From positions 1,020,258 through 1,084,257 of the forward strand of contig LR991653.1 of assembly GCA_905171695.1 (NCBI GenBank): DNA of 64,000 nt. Reading direction: 5' to 3'. Position 1 is the first letter of the stretch. The number at the start of each line of letters is the position of its first letter. Below are positions 7,885 to 16,797 of this stretch, piece after piece. Below the pieces are notes generated by a model, which saw only the letters and a list, made by a program, of their open reading frames with translations, did no database searches and was not told where the DNA came from. The DNA is from Candidatus Methanoperedentaceae archaeon GB37 (GTDB lineage Archaea > Halobacteriota > Methanosarcinia > Methanosarcinales > EX4572-44). A program made the translations under genes and the position numbers.

Positions 7885-9555
7885 ATGAGAGATACTCAAT
7901 ATGAGTTGGTTGCATCACTGGTTATAGGTTTTCTAATGGTAGTTACGTGTATTGGAGCTCTGCCAGCAGCATCTCTTGAGTGGCACGTGAGTTCTGGCGA
8001 GTCGATTCAGACGGCGATTGATAATGCTTCAGATGGGGATACGATCTACGTGCATCCTGGGACCTATGTTGAGAATGTGGATGTGAATAAGCGGATTACG
8101 CTTATTGGTGACGGTGCGGATGTGGTGACGGTGCGTGCAGCGAATGAAAAGGACCATGTCTTTGAGGTGACCGCGGACTTGGTGAATATCAGTGGGTTTA
8201 TGGTGAGAGGGGCAAAGAGTGGTAAGGCTGGAATCTACCTGAGCGGTGTGGAATGCTGCAATATCTCATGGAATAATGCATCAGACACCTCTAAGGCTAT
8301 CTACCTGGATCATTCAGAGAGAAACAAGCTCATCAACAACAACGTCTCTCGCAGCGCGTTTGGAATCTACTTGGATTATTCAACGAGCAATATATTAACG
8401 AAGAACGCTGTGAGCTATAACACCCGGGAGGGCATCTCTCTCCAGCATTCAAGTAGCAACAGATTAACGAATAATGCCGCATCGAACTCTATGTATGGCA
8501 TCAGTCTATGTCATTCGGGCAACAACACTCTTGTAAAGAACGTGATTTGGGAGAATGACTATAACTTTAATGTGGAGGGGGAGAGTCTCTCCGAGTATAC
8601 TAATTACATAGATATCAGTAACGAGGTGGATGGAAAGCCGATCTATTACTGGGTGGGAGAAGAGGAGAGGGAGATACCGGATGATGCTGGCTATGTTGGA
8701 GTCGTGAATTCCTCGAATATAACGGTAAGAGATTTAACACTGAGAGGGAATGGTCAGGGGGTTCTCTTTTCTTATACAGTGAACTCAAGGATAGAGAACG
8801 TCAGTGTATCGGGTAACATGGACGGGATCCATCTAAAACACTCAAACCATACACAAGTGAGAGATAACACTGTATCAAACAACGAGAACCTTGGCATCTA
8901 TCTATTTGATGTGAGCTGTAACAACACCCTCACATACAACATAGTCTCGAACAACTTTAGGGATGGCATACATCAGCGTTTTTCAAACTATAACACGATA
9001 GCTAACAACACGGTGGTCTCTAACTCGCAAGGAATCTCGCTATATGCTTCAAACCACAACAGATTAACACACAACACTGTAAGGTCTAGTCTTCAATATG
9101 GTATCTGGCTATCCTCTTCAAATAACAACAGAATCCATCACAACAACCTCATCAACAACAGCCTCTTCAACAACTTCAACGCCTACGACCGTAACGGGAC
9201 AAACGAGTGGGACTCTGGTGCCGAGGGCAACTACTACTCTGATTACACGGGTACCGATCCCGATGGCGATGGCATCGGTAAAGACCCATATCCAATCCCG
9301 GGTGGCAAGAGCGTGGATCGATATCCACTGATGGAACCGTGGGAGTCGCAGAAGAAGGGTGACGTAGATGGTGACACGAACGTTGAGATGACCGATGTTT
9401 ACATGCTCCTGAATCATGTTGGCGATCCAGTAAGCCACCCGATCGAGATCGCGTGGGCTGGGGATGTGAACTCTGATGGTGTGATCAACATGGGTGATGT
9501 GATCCTCCTCCTGAATCATGTGAACGATCCAGTGAAGTACGGTCTTGGGGATTAA
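7885..9555 (+). CDS. Secreted right-handed beta-helix (NosD/CASH-like) protein with dockerin-like C-terminus
   Basis: A 556-residue exported protein. Residues 1-32 form a signal peptide (ALPAAS near the cleavage site). Residues 40-110 carry the typical opening SIQTAIDNASDGDTIYVHPG. Residues 110-440 are repeated turns of the type N-x-I/L-x-x-N-x-x-S seen in parallel beta-helix surface proteins. A DPDGDGIGKDPYPIPG calcium-type loop follows. The last 75 residues contain two duplicated segments, GDVDGDTNVEMTDVYMLLNH and GDVNSDGVINMGDVILLLNH, the two-repeat calcium-binding pattern of a type I dockerin. Carbohydrate or cell-surface binding is likely. ATG 7885 follows AAGGGGTG. The gene stands alone. 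Confidence 0.85.
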   Translation: MRDTQYELVASLVIGFLMVVTCIGALPAASLEWHVSSGESIQTAIDNASDGDTIYVHPGTYVENVDVNKRITLIGDGADVVTVRAANEKDHVFEVTADLVNISGFMVRGAKSGKAGIYLSGVECCNISWNNASDTSKAIYLDHSERNKLINNNVSRSAFGIYLDYSTSNILTKNAVSYNTREGISLQHSSSNRLTNNAASNSMYGISLCHSGNNTLVKNVIWENDYNFNVEGESLSEYTNYIDISNEVDGKPIYYWVGEEEREIPDDAGYVGVVNSSNITVRDLTLRGNGQGVLFSYTVNSRIENVSVSGNMDGIHLKHSNHTQVRDNTVSNNENLGIYLFDVSCNNTLTYNIVSNNFRDGIHQRFSNYNTIANNTVVSNSQGISLYASNHNRLTHNTVRSSLQYGIWLSSSNNNRIHHNNLINNSLFNNFNAYDRNGTNEWDSGAEGNYYSDYTGTDPDGDGIGKDPYPIPGGKSVDRYPLMEPWESQKKGDVDGDTNVEMTDVYMLLNHVGDPVSHPIEIAWAGDVNSDGVINMGDVILLLNHVNDPVKYGLGD

Positions 9556-9835
9556 ACTTTGCAAAACCCACAGTTTTTAAGGTGCAGTATCCTATCTTTT
9601 CTCTTAATTTTTGATCTTCTACCATACTGCAGGATCGGTTTGAAGCTGTAGAGGAGCGGATGAGAGAAATAAATATTGAATCTGCAAAGGGCTTCAAGTC
9701 GAGTTAATTAATAATCATGTTAGAATCGTCATGGAATCGAATAAAAAGGCAACATTTATCTGCAACAGGGAGGATACATCCAGTGCAGGCATACATTGCA
9801 TGATAATAACATCTCTGGATAATGGAGGAACCTGT
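9556..9835 (+). promoter_or_regulatory. 280-bp region upstream of cdhA
   Basis: The region contains an AT-rich GTTAATTAATAATCATG near 9702 that could hold the cdhA promoter, and CATGTTAG at 9716, identical to one half of the dyad at 12852-12877. Around 9629-9706 an open stretch ends with INIESAKGFKSS and a TAA, possibly the tail of a lost gene. The ribosome site GGAGG at 9823 fixes the cdhA start. Confidence 0.4.
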
Positions 9836-12214
9836 ATGACCAAAACTGAAAAGAAGGGAAATATTGAGATAGAAGCCTTGAAGGACGTAGTAGTGAATAT
9901 AGGCGGAATCGAAGAGGAAGAGGAAGAATGGGAGCCGATGGGCCCCACACCGATGCCAGGAATCGTTGATCTCAGAGACTGGGATTATAAGCTGATGGAT
10001 CGGTACAAACCATTCTATGCTCCGTACTGTGAGATGTGCTGTTTCTGCACATTCGGCAAGTGCGACCTTACGGGTGGTAAGAAGGGGGCGTGTGGACTCG
10101 ACATGACTGCCCAGCAGGCGCGGTTTGTGACGATTGCATGCCTAATAGGGTGCTCCGCGCATACAGCGCATGGCAGGCACATGTTGAACGAGATTCTGCA
10201 TATCTATGGCGATCGTGAGATCGATATGGGGACTGGTATCAATATCGAGGCTCCACTCACGAGGCTTGTAACAGGGATAAAGCCGAAGAGACTCAGTGAC
10301 TTCATACCTGTGCTCGATTACATTGAGGAGCAGATTGCGCAGGTGATGGACTCGGTCCACACGGGCCAGGAAGGATCAAACATCGACTATGAGTCAAAGG
10401 CGTTTCACGTGGGCATGCTTGACTCGCTCGGTAAAGAGGTTGCAGACATCGTTCAGATCGTTGCATTCGACCTTCCGAAGGGCGACCCTGACGCGCCGCT
10501 CGTTGAGATCGGGATGGGGTGCATCGATGAAACAAAGCCGATGCTCCTTGTTATCGGTCACAATGTCGTTCCGTCAGTCTCTGTTATTGATTATATGCGT
10601 GAACATGATCTAGAAGACAAGATCGAGGTGGCGGGTATCTGCTGTACTGCAATTGATACGACGCGGTACTCTGACAGGGCAAAGATCGTTGGCTCGATCG
10701 GAAGGCAGCTCAGGTTTGTCCGCTCAGGGATTGCTGATGTCATCATGGTCGATGAGCAGTGTATCCGTGCAGATATCCTTGAGCAGGCAAAGAGGACCCA
10801 TGCTCCATTGATCGCAACGAACGATAAAGCGCTGTATGGACTGGTTGATCGAACAGATGATTCTGCAGACGATATTATAACCATACTTGTGAGCGGCAAG
10901 GAGCCAGGTGTTGTGATCCTTGATCCAGTGAAGGCAGGAGAGGTCGCGGTGCGGCTCGTGCAGATCATGCATGAGAAGCGGAAAGGACTGGTGCACCTCC
11001 CAACCGATGAAGAGTTCAAGGAATATGTTGAGATGTGCCAGAACTGCGATGCAAACTGTGTGATCGCATGCCCACAGGGCTTACCGATCGGCGAGGCGAA
11101 TAAGGCTGCCGCAGCGGGTAACATCGAGCCACTTGCAGAGTTATTCGATCTCTGTGTTGGATGTGGAAGGTGTGAACAGGTCTGCAAGAAGCATATCCCG
11201 ATCGTCGATGTGATCCATAAGGCTGCACTCCCACTCGTCAGGGCAGAGAAGGGAATGATACGTGTCGGGAGAGGACCTGTTCTCGATACGGAGATTCGGA
11301 ACGTTGGCGCTCCACTTGTACTTGGAACGATTCCCGGAATCATCGCGATCGTTGGATGCGGTAACTATCCGAACGGAACAAAAGACGTGTACATAATGGC
11401 AAAGGAGTTCGTTGAACGAAAGTACATCGTTGTCCTGACAGGATGCGGAGCAATGGATGCTGCACTCTACCGGGATGAAGATGGAAAGACACTCTATGAG
11501 AAGTACCCGGGCGACTTCGATGGCGGATGCATCGTTAACATCGGCTCATGTGTTTCAAATGCTCACATTCACGATGCAGCTATTAAGGTGGCGTCGATCT
11601 TTGCCAGACGAAACATCAGAGCAAACTATGCAGAGATTGCAGACTACATCTTAAACAGGGTTGGAGCATGCGGCATGGCATGGGGCGCAATGTCTCAGAA
11701 GGCAGCCTCTATTGCTTCAGGCGTTAACCGAATCGGCATTCCTGTTGTAATAGGTCCGCATGGCTGGAAGTACAGGCGAGCATACCTTGGACGAAAGGAT
11801 GTTGATGAGGACTGGATGGTCTATGATGCAAGGGATGGCTCAAAGGTACGGATCGAGCCAGCGCCTGAACACCTGCTCGTAGCCGCAGATACGCTCGAAG
11901 AGGCAATTCCACTCATGGCACGGCTCTGCTTCCGCCCAACAGATAACAGCATGGGGCGGCAGGTGAAGCTCACGCACTATATGGACCTCTCGATGAAGTA
12001 CCTCGGGAAGTACCCGGATGATTGGCCTGTCTTTGTGAGAACCGAGGCAGATCTTCCGCTTGCAAAGAAAGAGGAGTATCTGCGCATCCTCAAAGAGGAT
12101 TATGGCTGGGATGTTGATCTTGAAGCAAAGAAGATCATATCAGGACCGATCAGGAAGTTTGATGTCTCATTCGATGCAACAAACCTTGAGCAACTGATCA
12201 GGGAGAATAAGTGA
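9836..12214 (+). CDS. cdhA: CO dehydrogenase/acetyl-CoA synthase complex, alpha subunit
   Basis: The 792-residue catalytic Ni-Fe CO dehydrogenase subunit of the archaeal ACDS complex interconverts CO and CO2. Cysteines at about residues 65-83 (CEMCCFCTFGKCDLTGGKK) bind the D/B Fe-S clusters. Two ferredoxin-like motifs near residues 400-450 (CQNCDANCVIACP and CVGCGRCEQVC) are the extra 4Fe-4S sites of archaeal CdhA. Later cysteines (VGCGNYPNG, LTGCGAMD, NIGSCVSNAH, VGACGMAWG) supply the Ni-Fe C-cluster. ATG 9836 has GGAGG 8 bases upstream; an in-frame ATG at 9731 would add 35 unlikely residues. cdhB follows 13 bases after the stop. Length is normal for the family. Confidence 0.97.
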   Translation: MTKTEKKGNIEIEALKDVVVNIGGIEEEEEEWEPMGPTPMPGIVDLRDWDYKLMDRYKPFYAPYCEMCCFCTFGKCDLTGGKKGACGLDMTAQQARFVTIACLIGCSAHTAHGRHMLNEILHIYGDREIDMGTGINIEAPLTRLVTGIKPKRLSDFIPVLDYIEEQIAQVMDSVHTGQEGSNIDYESKAFHVGMLDSLGKEVADIVQIVAFDLPKGDPDAPLVEIGMGCIDETKPMLLVIGHNVVPSVSVIDYMREHDLEDKIEVAGICCTAIDTTRYSDRAKIVGSIGRQLRFVRSGIADVIMVDEQCIRADILEQAKRTHAPLIATNDKALYGLVDRTDDSADDIITILVSGKEPGVVILDPVKAGEVAVRLVQIMHEKRKGLVHLPTDEEFKEYVEMCQNCDANCVIACPQGLPIGEANKAAAAGNIEPLAELFDLCVGCGRCEQVCKKHIPIVDVIHKAALPLVRAEKGMIRVGRGPVLDTEIRNVGAPLVLGTIPGIIAIVGCGNYPNGTKDVYIMAKEFVERKYIVVLTGCGAMDAALYRDEDGKTLYEKYPGDFDGGCIVNIGSCVSNAHIHDAAIKVASIFARRNIRANYAEIADYILNRVGACGMAWGAMSQKAASIASGVNRIGIPVVIGPHGWKYRRAYLGRKDVDEDWMVYDARDGSKVRIEPAPEHLLVAADTLEEAIPLMARLCFRPTDNSMGRQVKLTHYMDLSMKYLGKYPDDWPVFVRTEADLPLAKKEEYLRILKEDYGWDVDLEAKKIISGPIRKFDVSFDATNLEQLIRENK

Positions 12215-12227
12215 GGAGGTGAAAGAG

Positions 12228-12752
12228 ATGAATATACCCTTTGACATAGGAAACATCTCAGGTCCTGAGATGGGACGGATCGCAACACCAGAGGCACTTG
12301 GAAGGGCGATCAAGAATGCGAAGAGACCACTTCTCGTTGTAGGGTCTGAGATCCTTGAGGACGGTCTGATCGATACAGCAATTGCAATCGGAAAGAAAGG
12401 TATACCGATAGCGGCAACAGCACACAGCATAAAGGGCTTTGTTGATGCTGGGTACACGGATAACGTGTATATGGTGGGTCTTCACGAGCTTGCAAACAAC
12501 ATCAAGAGTCCTGACTGGATGGGTTTTGATGGAAAGGGCGGATACGACCTTGTAGCAGTGCTTGGTGGTATTTACTATTCCACATCCCAGTTCCTGATCA
12601 GTATAAAGAACTGTGCGACAGATCCGCTCGTTCGTGCAATCTCGATCGATCGGTACTACCATATAGCCGCGAGGATGACTTTTGATAACATAAGTCGGAA
12701 GCGGACCGATGAATTCAAGGAGATGCTTGATCGGGTCGTTCAGAGTATTTGA
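12228..12752 (+). CDS. cdhB: CO dehydrogenase/acetyl-CoA synthase complex, epsilon subunit
   Basis: The 174-residue small subunit pairs with CdhA in the alpha2-epsilon2 CODH component; its DHS-like fold is thought to help bind FAD or support electron transfer. Characteristic stretches are AKRPLLVVGSEILEDG and the C-terminal NCATDPLVRAISIDRYYH. ATG 12228 is preceded by GAGGAGGT, a strong site that overlaps the cdhA stop; a GTG at 12219 lies inside it. Tight spacing shows it is co-transcribed with cdhA. The next gene is 148 bases away, with its own promoter-like signals. Confidence 0.95.
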   Translation: MNIPFDIGNISGPEMGRIATPEALGRAIKNAKRPLLVVGSEILEDGLIDTAIAIGKKGIPIAATAHSIKGFVDAGYTDNVYMVGLHELANNIKSPDWMGFDGKGGYDLVAVLGGIYYSTSQFLISIKNCATDPLVRAISIDRYYHIAARMTFDNISRKRTDEFKEMLDRVVQSI

Positions 12753-12825
12753 GGTATCGGCGTTACTCAGAGGTCCATTGGTGTGAGAGTGTGGTTGATT
12801 CATCGTGTGAGAACGATTCAGCAAT

Positions 12826-12877
12826 CTTTATATGTATGTAAAGATCAGTGTTAACATGTGTCTTACTATGCATGTTA
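12826..12877 (+). promoter_or_regulatory. TATA-like box and dyad upstream of the HTH gene
   Basis: CTTTATATG at 12826-12834 resembles an archaeal TATA box. About 18 bases downstream lies an inverted repeat, TAACATG (12852-12858) and CATGTTA (12871-12877), separated by 12 bases, in the right place for an operator. The HTH gene starts at 12901, so autoregulation is a reasonable guess. CATGTTAG also occurs upstream of cdhA. Confidence 0.45.
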
Positions 12878-12900
12878 GCGATGCATAATCGGTGTGCACG

Positions 12901-13131
12901 ATGAATCCAACCAAGAGCAAGATACTGGAAGCATTGAACGAGGCTGCTGAGCCCATGTCGATCGGAGAGATTGCCAAGGCGATCGATGTGAGCTGGGCAA
13001 CAGCGAAGACCAACATCTTGGAACTCTCGCAGGACAAACTATTGAATATCAAGAAGTTTGGCAAGAACTGGATCATCTGGGTGGATGCATCTAATGAAAC
13101 TATGGAAACCTGTTCAAAATATAGAAGGTAG
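12901..13131 (+). CDS. Small winged-helix transcriptional regulator
   Basis: A 76-residue protein that is almost entirely a winged helix-turn-helix: KSKILEALNEAAEPMSIGEI, then the recognition-helix region DVSWATAKTNILELSQDKLL and a basic wing (IKKFGKNWIIW). No effector domain is visible. Because it sits inside the cdh operon between cdhB and the FrhB-like gene, and a dyad lies just upstream, it may control this operon; that is an inference. ATG 12901 is taken over the GTG at 12892, which would add MCT; no strong ribosome site marks either. The FrhB-like gene starts 5 bases after its stop. Confidence 0.7.
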   Translation: MNPTKSKILEALNEAAEPMSIGEIAKAIDVSWATAKTNILELSQDKLLNIKKFGKNWIIWVDASNETMETCSKYRR

Positions 13132-13136
13132 AACGT

Positions 13137-14249
13137 ATGAAGTTTGATGAAAAGGGTAGTATAATAGATTTGGAGACAAAGGTTGTCTACAGCAATATAT
13201 GCTGTTATTGCGGTGCGTGTGGTGCATTCTGCACAGAGTACATAAGCTACGAGAACGGAACCCCTGTCACCAAACAGAAGTGTTTTGAGATACATGGCGC
13301 ATGCTTTGACTTCTGTCCAAGAACATTCCTGCCTGTCCTCGAGATGGAACGAGAACTATTCGGAGAGGTAAGGAGTGACTGGGAACTCGGATACTACACG
13401 GATATCGTCACGGCGAGAGCAACCGATCCAGAGATCCTTGAGAAGGGACAGAACGGGGGTGTTGTGACAGCACTTCTCACCCATCTCATCGATGAGGGCA
13501 AGATCGATGCTGCATGTATCACAGGGCGGTCTGATGACGAGCCATGGAAGCCAGAGCCACTCGTTGCAACCACGAGAGATGAGATTCTCAAAGGCGCAGG
13601 GTCTAACTATGAACAGTGCCCAGCGATCATGGGTGTTGGAGAAGCACTCGCAAATGGCAGTGAGAATATAGCGATGGTAGGTCTACCATGCCACATACAG
13701 GCGATGCGAAAGATCCAGCTCTCAAAAGCATTCGATGTCGGTGCGAGCAGAGTGAAGTACGCAATCGGGCTTCTCTGCACAGAGACCTTTGATCGAGACC
13801 TTCTCCATGCAAAGCTTAGAGAGATGAAGATCAAGGCAGAGGATGTGAAGAAGTTCGACATCGGTGAGGGGAAGTTCAAGGTCTTCACCGAGGAGGGCGT
13901 GAGAACAGAGAAGATTGCAACGATGAAGTCGTGCATGAGAGATGGGTGCAAGGTCTGTTACGACTTTGCAGCAGAGCTTGCTGATATATCTGTTGGCTCG
14001 ATCGGGTCAGAGGAAGGATGGAACACCGTTCTGATACGAAGCAAGGCTGGAAAAGAGCTCATCGACGAGGCAGAGAAGGCTAAAGTGATCGAAGTCAAAC
14101 CACTTAACGAGGCTTCGATACAATCGGTGAAGGATCTTGCATCGCGAAAGAAGAGCGAGAACATGGATAATATAGTAGAGATTGCAGGTGCAACAAAGAT
14201 CTTACACCTCGCGGTCAAGCCACAGGAGTTGAGTCTGCTTCTCGGTTGA
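13137..14249 (+). CDS. FrhB-like F420-binding iron-sulfur flavoprotein in the cdh operon
   Basis: A 370-residue member of the coenzyme F420 hydrogenase/dehydrogenase beta subunit (FrhB/FpoF/FdhB) family. The N-terminus carries CCYCGACGAFC (residues 22-32) and a second cysteine group CFEIHGACFDFCP, binding 4Fe-4S clusters. The NGGVVTALLTHLIDEGKIDA segment (near residue 103), MVGLPCHIQAMRK (near residue 180) and CKVCYDFAAELADISVG (near residue 264) are family landmarks for FAD, F420 and Fe-S binding. Its place between cdhB and cdhC suggests electron exchange between CODH and F420, but ferredoxin or another partner is possible. ATG 13137 follows GAAGGTAGAAC. The stop is 77 bases before cdhC. Confidence 0.85.
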   Translation: MKFDEKGSIIDLETKVVYSNICCYCGACGAFCTEYISYENGTPVTKQKCFEIHGACFDFCPRTFLPVLEMERELFGEVRSDWELGYYTDIVTARATDPEILEKGQNGGVVTALLTHLIDEGKIDAACITGRSDDEPWKPEPLVATTRDEILKGAGSNYEQCPAIMGVGEALANGSENIAMVGLPCHIQAMRKIQLSKAFDVGASRVKYAIGLLCTETFDRDLLHAKLREMKIKAEDVKKFDIGEGKFKVFTEEGVRTEKIATMKSCMRDGCKVCYDFAAELADISVGSIGSEEGWNTVLIRSKAGKELIDEAEKAKVIEVKPLNEASIQSVKDLASRKKSENMDNIVEIAGATKILHLAVKPQELSLLLG

Positions 14250-14264
14250 GAAGTGAAAGAGTAG

Positions 14265-14275
14265 AAATATAAAAG
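14265..14275 (+). promoter_or_regulatory. Possible TATA box before cdhC
   Basis: AAATATAAAAG lies 52 bases before the cdhC start, preceded by the purine-rich GAAAGAGTAG, which could act as a BRE. It would give cdhC-cooC-cdhD-cdhE a second promoter in addition to transcription from cdhA. Confidence 0.4.
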
Positions 14276-14326
14276 TTGAACAAATATTTTAAACGTTGTT
14301 TAAATCATGTAGATGGTGATGAGAAA

Positions 14327-15739
14327 ATGGCAGAGGAATTCCCGTTTGAAATGTCCCCCATGTACGAGGGAGAGAGAATAAGGAAAGATGACCTGTATGT
14401 GGAACTTGCAGGACCAAAATCGAAGGGTTTTGAGCTCGTACGTTCCGCAGATATGAGCGAAGTGGAAGACGGCAAAGTGACACTGATAGGCCCAGATCTG
14501 AAGGATATGGAGGAAGGTTCGACCTACCCATTTGCAATGATCTACCGCATAGCAGGAGAAGGGGTAGAACCAGACATTGAATCGATCGTTGAACGACGAA
14601 ACCACGACTTCCAGAACTATATCCAGGGTTACATGCACCTGAACCAGAGATACGACATCTGGGTCAGGATCAGCAAGGCAGCGGTGGAAAAAGGACTCGA
14701 ATCACTCAAACAGATAGCAGAAGCCACGATGATGATGTTCAAGAATGAACTTCCCTTCATAGAGAAGATAGAAGCAACATACATCACAGATCTGGCAGAG
14801 GTTGAGAAAGAGCTTGAAGAAGCCAAAAAGGTCTACGAAGCAAGAGATGCCAGAACAAGAGATCTCCATGACGAGGACGTGGACACCTTCTATGGCTGCA
14901 CACTCTGCCAATCATTCGCGCCGACAAACGTCTGCGTGGTCACGCCAGACCGCGTCTCACTCTGCGGTGCAATCAACTGGTTCGATGGACGAGCAGCAGC
15001 CAAGGTAGACCCAGAGGGTCCACAGTTCCCAATAGAGAAAGGCGAAGTAATAGACGAGATCGGTGGAGAGTACAGTGGTGTTAATGAAGCCGCAGTGCGG
15101 CTCTCGGGTGGCATGTATGATAGAATCAAGCTTCACTCATTCTTCGAATACCCACACACATCATGCGGCTGTTTTGAAGTCGTTGGGTTCTACATGCCAG
15201 AGGTTGACGGCATCGGATGGGTCGACCGGGACTTCAAAGGCACTGCGCCGAACGGACTCCCGTTCTCGACAATGGCAGGACAGACAGGCGGTGGAAGACA
15301 GGTTGTAGGCTTCCTCGGCATAGGTATCAACTACTTCCGCTCTCCCAAGTTTCTGCAGGCAGATGGTGGCTGGAAGAAAGTAGTGTGGATGCCAAAGGCA
15401 CTGAAGGACAAAGTATCAGATAGCATACCTGAAAGTATTGCCGTTGCTACAGAAGAAGACGCCACCGATATCGAATCACTCAAGAAATTCCTCATAGAAA
15501 AGAAACACCCCGTCGTTGAGACATGGACTGCAGAGGAAGAAGAGGAAGAAAAGAAAGAGGAAGCTGCACCAGCTGCTGCACCTGCAGAGGGAGCCGCTCC
15601 ACCAAGTGGCATCCCAACAGTTGCGCCGATGCAGATGCCATCGATGACCGTGAGTGGTGGATCAGGCGGCGGTCTGAAGATCGTCTTATCCAACGCGAAG
15701 ATCACAGTGGATAAGATAATCGTGAAGAAGAAGGAATAA
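14327..15739 (+). CDS. cdhC: Acetyl-CoA synthase, beta subunit of the ACDS complex
   Basis: The 470-residue acetyl-CoA synthase joins a methyl group, CO and CoA at the Ni-Ni-Fe4S4 A-cluster. Cluster cysteines are visible in FYGCTLCQSFAPTNVCVV and RVSLCGAINW (about residues 188-220) and in TSCGCFEV (about 283-288). Archaeal CdhC lacks the N-terminal domains of bacterial AcsB, and the length here fits. A Glu/Lys/Ala/Pro-rich linker near residues 400-430 leads to a short conserved tail ending IIVKKKE. ATG 14327 follows GGTGATGAG; an in-frame ATG at 14276 would add 17 residues without a ribosome site. cooC starts 15 bases after the stop. Confidence 0.96.
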   Translation: MAEEFPFEMSPMYEGERIRKDDLYVELAGPKSKGFELVRSADMSEVEDGKVTLIGPDLKDMEEGSTYPFAMIYRIAGEGVEPDIESIVERRNHDFQNYIQGYMHLNQRYDIWVRISKAAVEKGLESLKQIAEATMMMFKNELPFIEKIEATYITDLAEVEKELEEAKKVYEARDARTRDLHDEDVDTFYGCTLCQSFAPTNVCVVTPDRVSLCGAINWFDGRAAAKVDPEGPQFPIEKGEVIDEIGGEYSGVNEAAVRLSGGMYDRIKLHSFFEYPHTSCGCFEVVGFYMPEVDGIGWVDRDFKGTAPNGLPFSTMAGQTGGGRQVVGFLGIGINYFRSPKFLQADGGWKKVVWMPKALKDKVSDSIPESIAVATEEDATDIESLKKFLIEKKHPVVETWTAEEEEEEKKEEAAPAAAPAEGAAPPSGIPTVAPMQMPSMTVSGGSGGGLKIVLSNAKITVDKIIVKKKE

Positions 15740-15754
15740 ATAAAGGGTTGTCGC

Positions 15755-16504
15755 TTGAAGACAATTGCTATAACAGGAAAGGGCGGCACAGGAAAAACGG
15801 CAGTAGCCGCCCTCCTGATAAAATATCTGACAGAAGGAGATAACACCATACTTGCAATAGACGCAGACCCGGACACAAACCTTCCAGCAGCACTTGGAGA
15901 CACTGTAGAGAAGACCGTTGGCGAGATGCGCGAGTCCCTCCTCGAAGAACGGGACGAGCTTCCACCAGACATAGATAAAAAAAGCCTGCTTGAAGGCAAG
16001 ATATACAGCGTACTCGTGGAAAGACCGCGCTACGACCTGCTTGTCATGGGACGCCCAGAAGGGCCAGGATGCTACTGTTATGCAAACGACCTCCTGCGCG
16101 GCATCATGGATCGGATCGTGAAGAACTATGAGATCACCATAATAGATACTGCAGCAGGACTCGAACACCTCAGCAGAGGAATCATAAGGGACGTGACAGA
16201 CCTCTTGGTGGTAACAGATGGATCGCGCCGTGGGCTTGAGACGGCAGAACGGATCAGAGACCTCGTAGCAGAACTCGATCTGAAGATCGATAACCTCTAC
16301 GTTGTCTTGAACAAAGTCACAGATACGAACCGTGAACGCCTCCAGGAGTACGCAAACGAGCTAGACCTGAAAGTGGTCGGTATGATACCCTTTGACGATA
16401 ACATTGCACGCTTCGACCTTGAAGGACTCCCACTCGCTGGACTCCCAGAGGACTCACTGTCAGTTATTGAAGTTGCGAAGATAGCAGAGAAGATAGGACT
16501 ATAA
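15755..16504 (+). CDS. cooC: CooC-type nickel-insertion ATPase
   Basis: A 249-residue MinD/SIMIBI-class ATPase that supports nickel loading of CODH or acetyl-CoA synthase. The deviant Walker A GKGGTGKT is at residues 8-15, DADPDTNLP (residues 39-47) is the switch region, and the Cys-x-Cys pair in GPGCYCYAND (near residue 107) matches the metal-binding site of CooC dimers. IIDTAAGLEHLSRG is the Walker B region. Translation starts at TTG 15755 after an AAAGGG; no better start exists because the Walker loop follows almost at once. It lies between cdhC and the CdhD genes, as in other archaeal cdh operons. Confidence 0.9.
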   Translation: MKTIAITGKGGTGKTAVAALLIKYLTEGDNTILAIDADPDTNLPAALGDTVEKTVGEMRESLLEERDELPPDIDKKSLLEGKIYSVLVERPRYDLLVMGRPEGPGCYCYANDLLRGIMDRIVKNYEITIIDTAAGLEHLSRGIIRDVTDLLVVTDGSRRGLETAERIRDLVAELDLKIDNLYVVLNKVTDTNRERLQEYANELDLKVVGMIPFDDNIARFDLEGLPLAGLPEDSLSVIEVAKIAEKIGL

Positions 16505-16515
16505 ATGGTGTCGAT

Positions 16516-16797
16516 ATGGTTAAAAGACTTAACGCAAACGAGATAATCGAGCTACTCAACAGTTCTGATGCAGAGGCACTGGACGATGTGACCTTCGAAG
16601 GCGACATTGAACTCGAGATCGACGATACAGGTAGTTTCAGCGTAAACCAATTGGTAGCCTATGCTCTTGGAGAGGAAGCAGCAAGGATTGGCATGCACCT
16701 CCTCAGTTTAGCACAGAGCATCGGCTATCCAGTTGAGAAGCTCGTTGATAGCCAGGCAGAAGAACCCATGAAGACTGTCACTCAAAGCTCACCATGA
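16516..16797 (+). CDS. Free-standing CdhD N-terminal-domain paralogue
   Basis: A 93-residue protein that is an extra copy of the first 80 residues of CdhD: it shares the MVK-L start, [24 protein letters not shown] versus [13 protein letters not shown], and IGYPV. After TGA 16795-16797 the same frame stays open for 19 more codons (ending INEIMNKIAKIEEYV, TAG at 16855), three bases before cdhD. So it is either complete at 93 residues, or a 113-residue protein with a stop mutation or a recoded TGA. In CdhD this domain probably mediates assembly with other ACDS subunits, so a lone copy might compete for or extend that contact. Its own ribosome site is weak (GGTG). Confidence 0.7.
   Translation: MVKRLNANEIIELLNSSDAEALDDVTFEGDIELEIDDTGSFSVNQLVAYALGEEAARIGMHLLSLAQSIGYPVEKLVDSQAEEPMKTVTQSSP

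Noticed and set aside
9731..9835. Upstream ATG 9731 as the cdhA start
   Set aside because: The extra 35 residues are unlike CdhA, while ATG 9836 has a strong GGAGG site and matches family length.
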